Made by a program: the position numbers and the translations under genes. A DNA stretch of 6,975 nucleotides from the NCBI GenBank assembly GCA_934511335.1, contig CAKSWL010000107.1, positions 1-6,975 on the forward strand. The letters run 5' to 3'. Within the stretch, counting starts at the first letter, position 1; each line of letters opens with the position of its first letter. This document shows positions 1-6,866 of the stretch, piece by piece. This DNA comes from an uncultured Cloacibacillus sp. GTDB lineage: Bacteria > Synergistota > Synergistia > Synergistales > Synergistaceae. A model generated the notes under the pieces. That model worked only from the letters and a program-made list of their open reading frames with translations. It was not told the origin of the DNA and ran no database searches.

Positions 1-26
1 CATGCTCGTTTAGAGCTGCTGGAAAT

Positions 27-43
27 AGGCCCTTATAGGGCCT
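27..43 (-). terminator. Second hairpin downstream of ilvD (candidate terminator)
   Basis: A perfect 7-bp inverted repeat (AGGCCCT, three-base loop, AGGGCCT) lies about 50 bases past the ilvD stop. On the minus strand it is followed only by ATTTCC, so the U tract is weak. It may act with the neighbouring hairpin at 49-71 to end the operon transcript or protect its 3' end. Termination is inferred; the stem is seen directly. Confidence 0.4.
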
Positions 44-48
44 GGACA

Positions 49-71
49 TACCACCGGCTATGCCGGTGGTA
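49..71 (-). terminator. Strong 10-bp hairpin directly after ilvD
   Basis: TACCACCGGC, a three-base loop and GCCGGTGGTA form a perfect 10-bp stem starting 21 bases after the ilvD stop codon. It is the strongest stem at the operon end. There is no following T run on the minus strand, so it is not a textbook intrinsic terminator. It could instead be a 3'-end protecting stem, a REP-type dispersed palindrome, or a subterminal hairpin of an IS200/IS605-type element lying outside the window. Which of these applies cannot be decided here. Confidence 0.5.
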
Positions 72-92
72 CTGATTATATTTACCAAATAT

Positions 93-1769
93 TTACTGCT
101 TCTTCAACACGCCGCCCTCTACTCCTGAGGTGGCGAAGGCGCGGTAGCGGTTCAAGAAGGGGCTGTCTATTTCTTGAACGTGGGGGGCGAATTTTTGGCG
201 GCGCTCTTCCAGCACCGCTTCGGAGACGAGCAGGTCAAGGCGTTTTTCGGGGATGTTAATGTATATTTCGTCGCCCTCCTCGACGAGGCCGATGGGGCCG
301 CCGACCGCCGCTTCGGGCGAAACGTGGCCGATTGCCGCGCCGCGCGTCGCGCCGGAGAATCTGCCGTCGGTGATGAGCGCGACGGTGCCGCCTTTGCCCT
401 GCCCCATGATCGCCGAGGTGGGGGCCAGCATTTCGCGCATTCCGGGGCCGCCCTTCGGACCCTCGTAGCGGATGACGACGACGTCGCCGTCGTTGATCTT
501 GTTCGCCATGATTGCGGCGCTCGCCTCTTCTTCAGAGTCAAAAACGCGCGCCGGTCCGGTGTGTACGAGCATCTCCGGGGCGACCGCGGCCTGCTTGACG
601 ATCGCGCCAAGCGGTGCGAGCGTACCTTTCATGAAGGCCAGCCCTCCCTCTTTGTGGTGCGGGGCGTTCAGCGGCCGGATGACTTCCGAGTCGACGACTT
701 TCGCGCCGGCGGCGTTTTCCGCCGTCGTCGCACCGGTAACGGTAATCGTCTCGCCGTTTATGAGGCCGGCTTCGAGCAGCTGCGCCATTAGCGCCTGTAC
801 GCCGCCCGCGCGCCAGAGATCCTCAATGTGGTGCGCGCCGCCGGGGCTCATCGAGCAGAGGTGCGGCACCTTCGCGCCGATTTCATTAAAGATATCCAGC
901 GGCAGTTCCAGCCCCGCCGCCCAGGCGATGGCCGGCAGGTGGAGCGAGGTGTTGGTCGAGCCGCCGAGCACGAGATCCACCGCCACAGCGTTTTTGAAGG
1001 CGTCTACGGTCAGAATGTCCCGAGGACGAATATTTTTTTCCACCAGGTTCATCACCGCGCGCCCCGCGTCTTTCGCAAGGCGGATGCGGCCCGCGTGTAC
1101 CGCGGGGATCGTCCCGTTGCCGGGCAGTCCGAGGCCGAGCGCCTCCATCATGCAGTTCATCGTGTTGGCGGTGAACATGCCGGAGCATGAGCCGCAGCCG
1201 GGGCAGGCGTTGTCCTCGATCTCCTGGAGTGCCGCGTCGTCGATCTTTCCCGCGCCGCGCTGGCCGACGCCTTCAAAGACGCTGTTGAGGTCTAGGGTGC
1301 GTCCCTTGTGTTGTCCTGCCATCATCGGGCCGCCGGAGATGACGACCGCCGGCAGGTTGAGCTCCGCCGCCGCCATCGCCATGCCGGGGATGATCTTGTC
1401 GCAGTTGGGAACGAGTACGAGACCATCCAGCGCGTGGGCGCGGGTCATCACCTCTACGGAATCCATGATGAGCTCGCGGCTCGGCAGCGAGAATTTCATT
1501 CCCTCGTGGTTCATTGCGATGCCGTCACAGACGCCGATGACGGGGAACTCTATCGGCAGACCTCCAGCGGCATAGATGCCCGCCTTGACCGCCTCCGTGA
1601 TCGTGCGCAGGTGCACGTGGCCGGGGATGACGGCGTTATAGGCGTTCGCCACGCCGATCCACGGGCGCTCTATCTCCCAGTCCGTGTAGCCCGCCGCTTT
1701 CAGCAGCGAACGGTGCGGGCTGCGCAGGTATCCCTTTTTCGCTTTGTCGCTGTTCAATTTACTGTCCAC
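93..1769 (-). CDS. ilvD: Dihydroxy-acid dehydratase (IlvD)
   Basis: This enzyme dehydrates 2,3-dihydroxy-isovalerate and 2,3-dihydroxy-3-methylvalerate to the 2-oxo acids of valine and isoleucine, using an Fe-S cluster and Mg2+ in the cytoplasm. The 558-residue length is the usual size (the Bacillus enzyme is the same length). IlvD/Edd signatures are clear: [12 protein letters not shown] near residues 80-91, NCDKIIPGM at 122-130 (C123), [19 protein letters not shown] at 188-206 (C189, C192, C195), [13 protein letters not shown] in mid-protein, and [14 protein letters not shown] and ITDGRFSG toward the C-terminus. At residues 49-51 it has PGH, as in the oxygen-sensitive E. coli type, rather than the PCN that supplies a cysteine in the [2Fe-2S] enzymes; an oxygen-labile cluster is therefore inferred. 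The start is GTG, one codon after the ilvB stop and in the same frame, with a poorly spaced ribosome site (AGGGAG abuts it). A TTG at 1757 is an alternative, but the GTG gives the usual N-terminal length. It is the last gene of the operon. Confidence 0.97.
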   Translation of the reverse strand: MDSKLNSDKAKKGYLRSPHRSLLKAAGYTDWEIERPWIGVANAYNAVIPGHVHLRTITEAVKAGIYAAGGLPIEFPVIGVCDGIAMNHEGMKFSLPSRELIMDSVEVMTRAHALDGLVLVPNCDKIIPGMAMAAAELNLPAVVISGGPMMAGQHKGRTLDLNSVFEGVGQRGAGKIDDAALQEIEDNACPGCGSCSGMFTANTMNCMMEALGLGLPGNGTIPAVHAGRIRLAKDAGRAVMNLVEKNIRPRDILTVDAFKNAVAVDLVLGGSTNTSLHLPAIAWAAGLELPLDIFNEIGAKVPHLCSMSPGGAHHIEDLWRAGGVQALMAQLLEAGLINGETITVTGATTAENAAGAKVVDSEVIRPLNAPHHKEGGLAFMKGTLAPLGAIVKQAAVAPEMLVHTGPARVFDSEEEASAAIMANKINDGDVVVIRYEGPKGGPGMREMLAPTSAIMGQGKGGTVALITDGRFSGATRGAAIGHVSPEAAVGGPIGLVEEGDEIYINIPEKRLDLLVSEAVLEERRQKFAPHVQEIDSPFLNRYRAFATSGVEGGVLKKQ

Positions 1770-1772
1770 TCC

Positions 1773-3455
1773 CTATCCAGTTACCATGTTGTCTAACGAA
1801 TTACCGGGGTATACCATTGGCACGACCAGCGCTCCCTGTGGTATCCTGATGTCTATGAGCGCGGGGCCGGGCTCGGCGAGCGCCTTCTCAAGGGTTTGAC
1901 GCAGTTCATCCGGCTGCGAGGCGGAATAGCCGGGAACGCCCATCGCCTCCGCGATTTTTACAAAATCAGGGGTACGGTTGTATATCGTGTTGGAATAACG
2001 GTGGTCGTAGAAGAATTGCTGCCACTGGCGCACGTTGCCGAGGCAGGCGTTGTTGAGCAGGATCACCTTGACGGGGATGTCGTAGCGCGCGCAGGTGTCA
2101 AGCTCCTGGATGTTCATCATCAGGCTGCCGTCGCCCGCGATACAGCAGACTGTTTGTCCGGGGCAGGCATAGGCCGCCCCTATCGCCGCGGGGAATCCGA
2201 AGCCCATCGTGCCAAGGCCGCCGGAGCTGAGGAAGCGGCGCGGAGCCTCTGCGCGAAAGTGCTGCGCCGCCCACATCTGGTTCTGTCCGACTTCGGTCGT
2301 GACCACCGCTTCGCCATCCGTAAGGTCATGGAGCGTCTCCAGCACCTGCCAGGGCGCGATTTCGCCGCTGTATACTGGGCGCGGCATCGGCTCTTTTTCG
2401 CGTATTTCCGCAAGCGTCTTGTTCCATCCGCCGTGGTCGGCGATCTTTTTCTTCATCGCTTCGGATAGCGCCTCCAGAACGCGGGAGGCGTCGCCGACAA
2501 GCCAGACGTCCGTTTCTATCGCTTTATCTATCTCCGCCGCGTCAAGGTCGATGTGGATAATCTTCGCGTCGGCGGCGAAACGCTGGCGGTTTCCCGTCGT
2601 ACGGTCGCTGAAGCGTGAACCGATGGCGATGATGACGTCCGCGCCCATCAGCGCGTGGTTCGCCGCAGGATGTCCATGCATCCCCGCCATGCCAAGCGCA
2701 AGTCCGCTCGGATGGGATTCCGGAAAAGCGCCCTTACCGAGCAGAGTCGTCGTGACGGGAATCTCGTATTTAAGCGCAAAATCTATCAGCAGCTCCGAGG
2801 CGCCTGAACGGATGACGCCGCCGCCCGCGAAGATGACGGGGCGCTCCGCGTGCTCGATGAGCGAGACCGCCGCCTCAAGCTGCTTGACGTCGTAGAGGTT
2901 TTCGGGATGATAGCCCAGAAAATCGAGCTCCGTCGAATATTTATAGTCTCCCATGCCCTTCTGGACGTCCGCCGGCACATCGACTAAGACGGGGCCAGGG
3001 CGCCCCGTTGAGGCGACGTAAAAGGCCTTATGGATCGTCGACTGCACCTGATCCGGCGTGCGCACCTGAAAGCTGTGCTTGACGAGCGGAAGGCTGGCGC
3101 CGACAATATCCGCCTCCTGAAAGGCGTCGGTGCCGATCATCGTCGTCGCCACCTGCCCGGTGATCGCCACCATCGGCACCGAATCAAGGTTTGCCGTGGC
3201 GATTCCCGTTACAAGGTTCGTGGCTCCGGGGCCCGAGGTTGCGATACAGACCCCCGGCTTGCCGCTCGTGCGGGCGTAACCGTCGGCCGCGTGCGAAGCC
3301 GCCTGTTCGTGGCGCATCAATATGTGGTTTAATTTTGAGTCATAAAGAGCGTCATAAAGATGGATGACCGTACCGCCGGGCAGACCGAAGAGGGTGCTGA
3401 CCCCTTCGTCCTCCAACGCTTTGACGACCATCTGAGCCCCGTTCATTTTCGCCAT
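1773..3455 (-). CDS. ilvB: Acetolactate synthase (acetohydroxyacid synthase) large catalytic subunit
   Basis: This ThDP- and FAD-dependent enzyme condenses pyruvate with pyruvate or 2-oxobutyrate, the first common step of valine/isoleucine synthesis. The 560 residues show the three-domain family layout. The N-terminal Pyr domain has FGLPGG at 23-28 and the catalytic Glu in RHEQAA (E50); SGPGATN is at 74-80 and GRPGPVLVDVP at 151-161. The middle FAD domain includes GSRFSDRTTG at 279-288. The C-terminal ThDP domain has GDGSLMMN at 441-448 followed by LNNACLG and VRQWQ (W478). That Trp corresponds to the residue that favours 2-oxobutyrate in E. coli AHAS II, which supports a biosynthetic rather than a catabolic (AlsS) enzyme. 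Within this motif the usual LGMV is LGNV (N474). The ATG start has AAGGAG eight bases upstream. The gene follows ilvC by 166 bases and runs to within three bases of ilvD; its regulatory subunit, ilvN, lies two genes upstream rather than adjacent. Confidence 0.97.
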   Translation of the reverse strand: MAKMNGAQMVVKALEDEGVSTLFGLPGGTVIHLYDALYDSKLNHILMRHEQAASHAADGYARTSGKPGVCIATSGPGATNLVTGIATANLDSVPMVAITGQVATTMIGTDAFQEADIVGASLPLVKHSFQVRTPDQVQSTIHKAFYVASTGRPGPVLVDVPADVQKGMGDYKYSTELDFLGYHPENLYDVKQLEAAVSLIEHAERPVIFAGGGVIRSGASELLIDFALKYEIPVTTTLLGKGAFPESHPSGLALGMAGMHGHPAANHALMGADVIIAIGSRFSDRTTGNRQRFAADAKIIHIDLDAAEIDKAIETDVWLVGDASRVLEALSEAMKKKIADHGGWNKTLAEIREKEPMPRPVYSGEIAPWQVLETLHDLTDGEAVVTTEVGQNQMWAAQHFRAEAPRRFLSSGGLGTMGFGFPAAIGAAYACPGQTVCCIAGDGSLMMNIQELDTCARYDIPVKVILLNNACLGNVRQWQQFFYDHRYSNTIYNRTPDFVKIAEAMGVPGYSASQPDELRQTLEKALAEPGPALIDIRIPQGALVVPMVYPGNSLDNMVTG

Positions 3456-3621
3456 GTAAAATGCTCCTTTTTGTTTTTCTTTTTCCGTTGCGTATGTGGA
3501 CGGAAATTTAGGATTAGATGGGGCAACTCCTAAGTATTTTGGCTTTGCGGCCGCGGAGGCGCACTAATGGGCGCGGCTGGGACGGCGCAAGGCCGAGCTG
3601 CGGCGGAGAAGCCATATAGGC
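3456..3621 (-). other. ilvC-ilvB intergenic spacer
   Basis: The 166-base gap is the longest inside the operon. The ilvC-proximal half is GC-rich and the ilvB-proximal half AT-rich, ending in the ilvB ribosome site. It contains a weak inverted repeat (TTAGGA, 14-base loop, TCCTAA) and no T-tract terminator or convincing internal promoter. A 33-codon Pro/Arg-rich open frame (3514-3615) starts just after the ilvC stop but has no ribosome site. I assign no function; an untranslated, possibly processed, spacer is most likely. Confidence 0.5.
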
Positions 3622-4659
<1,038 letters not shown>

Positions 4660-4734
4660 TTATATATATCGCTATAAGTGGGTCCGCAGATAGGTGAACT
4701 GCGCCGACGAACTTAGTAGTTTCCCAAACAGCGC

Positions 4735-4748
4735 GCCCGAAAACGGGC
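4735..4748 (-). other. Small stem-loop after ilvN
   Basis: GCCCG, AAAA, CGGGC on the plus strand (GCCCG-TTTT-CGGGC when transcribed) forms a 5-bp GC stem with a four-base loop just after the ilvN stop. No T run follows it, so it is more likely an RNA-processing or stabilising element, or incidental, than a terminator. The rest of the 118-base ilvN-ilvC gap is AT-rich near ilvC and carries the ilvC ribosome site. Confidence 0.3.
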
Positions 4749-4750
4749 CG

Positions 4751-5239
4751 CTAGCTTTCAAAACCGGTGCGCGAGAGCGCCACCTGCCCGGAGGCGGCAG
4801 CCTCAATGATGCCGTAGGGCTTGAGCGCCGCCATGCAGGCCTCCACCTTGCCGCGGTCTCCCGTCACCTCCAGGGTGATCGCATCTGAGCCAAGGTCCAC
4901 GACACGGCAGCGGAAAATCTCCGCCGTCTGAAGGATATGCGGCCGGCGTTCGACGGGAGCCATGACCTTGACGAGCGACAGCCAGCGTTCCACGAAGGGG
5001 CCCTCCTTGGTGAGGTTGCGCACCTCGACGACCTCGATCAGTTTCATCAGCTGTTTGCGTATCTGCTCATATACTCCCTCCTCGCCCTCGATGATTATCG
5101 TAAAACGCGAAAGGCCGGGAATGTCGGTACGACCGACGCTCAGGCTCTCGATATTGTATCCGCGGCGGTAGATAAGGCTCGCGATACGCATGAGCACACC
5201 TGGACTGTCTTCGGAAATGATGCTGAAAGTACTCTTCAC
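4751..5239 (-). CDS. ilvN: Acetolactate synthase small (regulatory) subunit
   Basis: This is the ACT-domain partner of IlvB; in this family it activates the catalytic subunit and confers valine feedback inhibition. From the GTG start it is 162 residues, matching the usual length. The N-terminal ACT domain (about 1-75) contains DSPGVLMRIASLIYRRGYNI, and the C-terminal domain holds LVKVMAP, TAEIFRCRVVDLG and LEVTGDRGKVEA. G14 and N29 match valine-site residues of E. coli IlvH, and D11 replaces Asn there. I prefer GTG at 5239 over the TTG at 5260. With GTG, the residues line up with E. coli IlvH one for one from position 1 (G14, N29), and AAGGGA lies ten bases upstream. The TTG would place that ribosome site inside the gene. 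It is the first structural gene after the attenuator, whereas ilvN usually follows ilvB directly. The symbol ilvH would be equally usable. Confidence 0.95.
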   Translation of the reverse strand: MKSTFSIISEDSPGVLMRIASLIYRRGYNIESLSVGRTDIPGLSRFTIIIEGEEGVYEQIRKQLMKLIEVVEVRNLTKEGPFVERWLSLVKVMAPVERRPHILQTAEIFRCRVVDLGSDAITLEVTGDRGKVEACMAALKPYGIIEAAASGQVALSRTGFES

Positions 5240-5247
5240 TCTTAAAA

Positions 5248-5256
5248 CGTCCCTTC
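5248..5256 (-). promoter_or_regulatory. Ribosome binding site that fixes the ilvN start
   Basis: GAAGGGACG lies upstream of the GTG at 5239, with ten bases between AAGGGA and the start. The same nine bases precede the leader-peptide ATG (5491-5499), where the spacing is nine bases. The shared site supports GTG 5239 over TTG 5260 as the ilvN start. Confidence 0.6.
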
Positions 5257-5337
5257 TCAAAAAACTTTTATCGATAATCCCTGACGGTGCAAAAACGCGT
5301 AAACGATATTGCCCCGCACCGCACTGTTATCCGCGGC

Positions 5338-5373
5338 AAAAAAAAAGACCGGAACCCTTAGCGGGTCCCGGTC
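5338..5373 (-). terminator. Attenuator: intrinsic terminator in the ilv leader
   Basis: On the minus strand, GACCGGGACCC, a five-base loop and GGGTTCCGGTC form an 11-bp stem (one G-U pair) immediately followed by nine T residues (5338-5346). This is a textbook Rho-independent terminator. It lies between the leader ORF stop (5391) and ilvN, about 100 bases ahead of the ilvN start, so it would end transcription before the structural genes. The rival pairing at 5360-5420 marks it as conditional. Confidence 0.93.
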
Positions 5374-5420
5374 CGAAAGTAACGCGGCTATTAAGCGCCG
5401 GTCATCTCGGGGGACCCGCT
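5360..5420 (-). promoter_or_regulatory. Antiterminator pairing of the ilv attenuator
   Basis: AGCGGGTCCC (5411-5420, inside leader codons for Ser-Gly-Ser-Pro) is perfectly complementary over 10 bp to GGGACCCGCT (5360-5369), which is the loop-proximal terminator 5' arm plus loop. The two structures exclude each other. A ribosome stalled on the Val codons (5433-5444) would leave 5411-5420 free to form the antiterminator. A ribosome running on to the stop at 5391 would cover it and let the terminator form. The complementarity is seen; the switching is inferred from the known E. coli ilv/leu/his attenuators. Confidence 0.85.
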
Positions 5421-5483
5421 GCTAATAATGCGTACTACGACAACTATGTTCGCTAAGTTGGATGTATAATTATCTCTTCGCAT
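5391..5483 (-). CDS. ilvL: ilv operon leader peptide (30 residues)
   Basis: This short ORF starts at ATG 5483, has the ribosome site AAGGGA nine bases upstream, and ends in TAA. Its notable stretch is NIVVVVRII at residues 12-20: Ile13 (ATA), four consecutive Val (GTT, GTC, GTA, GTA), Arg, then Ile-Ile (ATT, ATT), with a Leu (TTA) at residue 10. Seven of eight consecutive codons call for end products of the operon behind it. That composition, its place just downstream of a promoter and its overlap with the antiterminator segment identify it as a control peptide whose translation senses Val/Ile tRNA charging. The peptide itself is unlikely to have another function. The symbol is given by analogy with the enterobacterial ilv leader; sequence similarity is not implied. 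The open frame continues upstream to 5633, but that part overlaps the promoter and is not counted. Confidence 0.9.
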   Translation of the reverse strand: MRRDNYTSNLANIVVVVRIISSGSPEMTGA

Positions 5484-5540
5484 TGTCGCCCGTCCCTTCG
5501 ACGCCGGATTAAAAAGGATATTGATCCCTTTTGCATATTG

Positions 5541-5575
5541 CAGGACATAATAAAAGAACTTTCGTGAAATGTCAA
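5541..5575 (-). promoter_or_regulatory. ilv operon sigma-70-type promoter
   Basis: On the minus strand a perfect -35 box TTGACA (5570-5575) and a -10 box TATTAT (5547-5552, one mismatch to TATAAT) are separated by exactly 17 bases. Just upstream of the -35 is an AT-rich run (AAAATAATAA) that could act as an UP element. Transcription would begin near 5539-5541, giving a leader of about 55 bases before the leader-peptide ATG and about 300 bases before ilvN. A near-consensus promoter fits an operon controlled mainly by downstream attenuation. Confidence 0.9.
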
Positions 5576-5724
5576 TTATTATTTTCCACGTTCCGCCTTC
5601 GCGGTAAATTTTATTTTTGTTAAGGCGCTTCAATATTAAGTTTAATTAAGCCGCTTTGCTTTGGATATAACCAAGAATAGTAAAAGGCAAGAAACAATTT
5701 TATATAACAAAGCGCTTTTTATAT
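5576..5724 (-). other. AT-rich non-coding region upstream of the ilv promoter
   Basis: About 150 bases of markedly AT-rich DNA with no convincing ORF on either strand. It contains TTAATTAA and a 10-base palindrome AAAGCGCTTT (5709-5718) that resembles a catabolite-response-type operator core. No regulator can be tied to it. With 5725-5865 it makes up the gap between the IclR gene and the ilv leader. Confidence 0.4.
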
Positions 5725-5865
5725 TTATCCCAAACGATGGTCTATCTCAAGTGCGGCCGCTTCCAGCAGCTCCGCGCCTCGTATAACATCGCCGTTACTT
5801 GCGAACCCTTCCGTCCAAAATAACCGCCGACCTTGACGGCCGTACTCGACTTTACTGAGCCGGCG
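5725..5865 (-). pseudogene. Possible gene-end relic (unassigned)
   Basis: An open frame of 46 codons ends at TAA 5725-5727, has no ATG and begins at a stop overlapping the 3' end of the IclR gene. The last 20 or so codons read like real protein (GDVIRGAELLEAAALEIDH), with an amphipathic, Ala/Glu/Leu-rich composition typical of a C-terminal helix. I do not recognise the family. It may be the surviving tail of a deleted gene, or simply GC-rich non-coding DNA that happens to be open. Confidence 0.25.
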
Positions 5866-6595
5866 TCAGGTTTTTAGTTTCTTCGATCAAAACAGAGAGC
5901 CACATGTCCCTGTCTTTTTCATAATCAAACCTCGTGCCCGCGACCGTCAGCGCCATGATCAGCTCCGTACCGCACATGTCGATGTGAACGGAAATCGCGG
6001 CTACGCCTGGGTCCATCTCCTCGACCGATTCGCAATACCCCTTTTCCCTTATCTGTTTCAATTCCTCCCTCAGCAGCTCCGGGTCCGTCACAGTAAATGG
6101 CGTGAACGCCTCCAGCTTCTGAGAGAGAACCTTTTTCACAAGCGCCTCCGGAGCGTAGGCCAGAAGCAGCTTGGCGGTGGCCCCGGCGTGAAAGGGCTGT
6201 TCCTCGCCGATTATCGAAGTGATCCTTACGACGCGGTTCGATTCTATCTTGTGCAGACAGACCACCCGTTCGTGGTCGATAATATTAACGAAGGCGGATT
6301 GCCCGCACCGTTTGACCACCTTTCGCAGCACGGGATCGATCCTTTTTACCGTGTCGAGATTCACGCGCCATTCGTTGGCCAGAGAGAGGAATTTCAATCC
6401 GATATAATAATTCTTGTCCTCTTCGTCCTGATATGCCCAGCCGATGGCGGTCAGCTCCTGCAATATGCGGTGGACCGTACTCTTCGGCACCCCGGTAAGC
6501 TCCTCTATCTTTCTTACGCTGTGCGCCTCTTCCAAATCTCCAAGCGCCTCCAAGATCGTCAATATCGTATCTATGGAATCAAAAAACTTTCGCAT
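5852..6595 (-). CDS. IclR-family transcriptional regulator
   Basis: This is a DNA-binding regulator of 247 residues, the normal size for the family. An N-terminal winged helix-turn-helix spans about residues 5-70, with the HTH around 25-54 (KIEELTGVPKSTVHRILQEL) and a wing ending in YYIGLKFLSLANEW. The C-terminal effector-binding (GAF-like) domain spans about 85-240 and includes HAGATAKLLLA (136-146), KGYCESVEEMDPGVAAISVHI (185-205) and the C-terminal LxxLIEETKNL helix. Start ATG 6595 has GGAGG seven bases upstream. IclR proteins typically control a neighbouring catabolic or transport gene set by binding a small acid or aromatic ligand. Here no such intact neighbour is visible: a [2Fe-2S] subunit relic lies upstream and an unassigned relic downstream. 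Control of the ilv operon is possible from position but nothing in the sequence shows it. The ligand is unknown. Confidence 0.93.
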   Translation of the reverse strand: MRKFFDSIDTILTILEALGDLEEAHSVRKIEELTGVPKSTVHRILQELTAIGWAYQDEEDKNYYIGLKFLSLANEWRVNLDTVKRIDPVLRKVVKRCGQSAFVNIIDHERVVCLHKIESNRVVRITSIIGEEQPFHAGATAKLLLAYAPEALVKKVLSQKLEAFTPFTVTDPELLREELKQIREKGYCESVEEMDPGVAAISVHIDMCGTELIMALTVAGTRFDYEKDRDMWLSVLIEETKNLTPAQ

Positions 6596-6710
6596 CGGTC
6601 ATCCTCCCCGCCTGGCCGCTCTCCGCAAAAGACGTGGAGAATCACCGGACAGCTTTTTATTTGCGCTCACAGCCGCAGAACGACAGTGCGTCCCATATCC
6701 GGACGCCGTC

Positions 6711-6866
6711 TTACAGATCGTCAAGAACCTTGCCGTCGGCCACGCTCATTAGTGCTTTGAATATTTTATCATAACCCATACAGCAGAATAGGTTCCATGA
6801 GAGGGCCTTTCTCAGTTCGTCCATAGCCGGGTGCGGATCGCGGCCGAGGAGCGTCTCCTTACTTTT
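6711..6866 (-). pseudogene. C-terminal relic of a CoxS/xanthine dehydrogenase-type [2Fe-2S] subunit
   Basis: The 51-codon frame ending at TAA 6711-6713 reads ETLLGRDPHPAMDELRKAL followed by NLFCCMGYDKIFKAL. This closely follows the Fer2_2 domain end of molybdenum hydroxylase small subunits, where the usual text is ALLDxNPxPTxxEIREAL then NLCRCTGYxKIVxAV. The cluster motif CRC has become FCC: the first cysteine is Phe and the Arg is Cys. The expected upstream QCGFCTPGM cysteines are missing, and the same frame is broken by TAA codons at 6867 and 6906. Weakly family-like words (LARQTAF) sit between and beyond them, suggesting a deletion plus point mutations. I read it as a decayed 3' end of a gene whose 5' part is gone. 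A functional 37-residue product from ATG 6824 is unlikely. Confidence 0.65.

Noticed and set aside
472..1575. Long plus-strand open frame opposite ilvD (367 codons), and similar ones opposite ilvB, ilvC and iclR
   Set aside because: They are antisense to strongly conserved enzyme genes, show no family motif and arise from GC-rich codon bias.
3514..3615. 33-codon ORF just after ilvC
   Set aside because: It has no ribosome site, a Pro/Arg-rich composition typical of GC-rich random sequence and no recognisable motif.
4735..4748. Intrinsic terminator between ilvN and ilvC
   Set aside because: The stem is only 5 bp and has no following T run, and ilvC clearly belongs with the operon.
5240..5260. 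TTG start for ilvN at 5260
   Set aside because: It would place the AAGGGA ribosome site inside the gene, and the extra seven residues do not fit the one-for-one alignment with E. coli IlvH that GTG 5239 gives.
5240..5540. T-box riboswitch in the ilv leader
   Set aside because: The conserved T-box antiterminator sequence and specifier-loop features are absent; a translated control peptide explains the leader instead.
5391..5633. Eighty-residue ORF including the leader peptide
   Set aside because: Its first 50 codons run over the -35 and -10 boxes and the predicted transcript start, so they cannot be on the transcript. Only the part from ATG 5483 is kept.
5709..5718. AAAGCGCTTT as a catabolite-repression (cre) site
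   Set aside because: It is a short palindrome in AT-rich DNA with no evidence of a cognate regulator, and it lies well upstream of the -35 box.
6680..6735. Possible promoter for the IclR gene (TTGACG near 6720)
   Set aside because: No acceptable -10 box lies at 16-18 bases, and the match falls within the relic reading frame; it is too weak to annotate.
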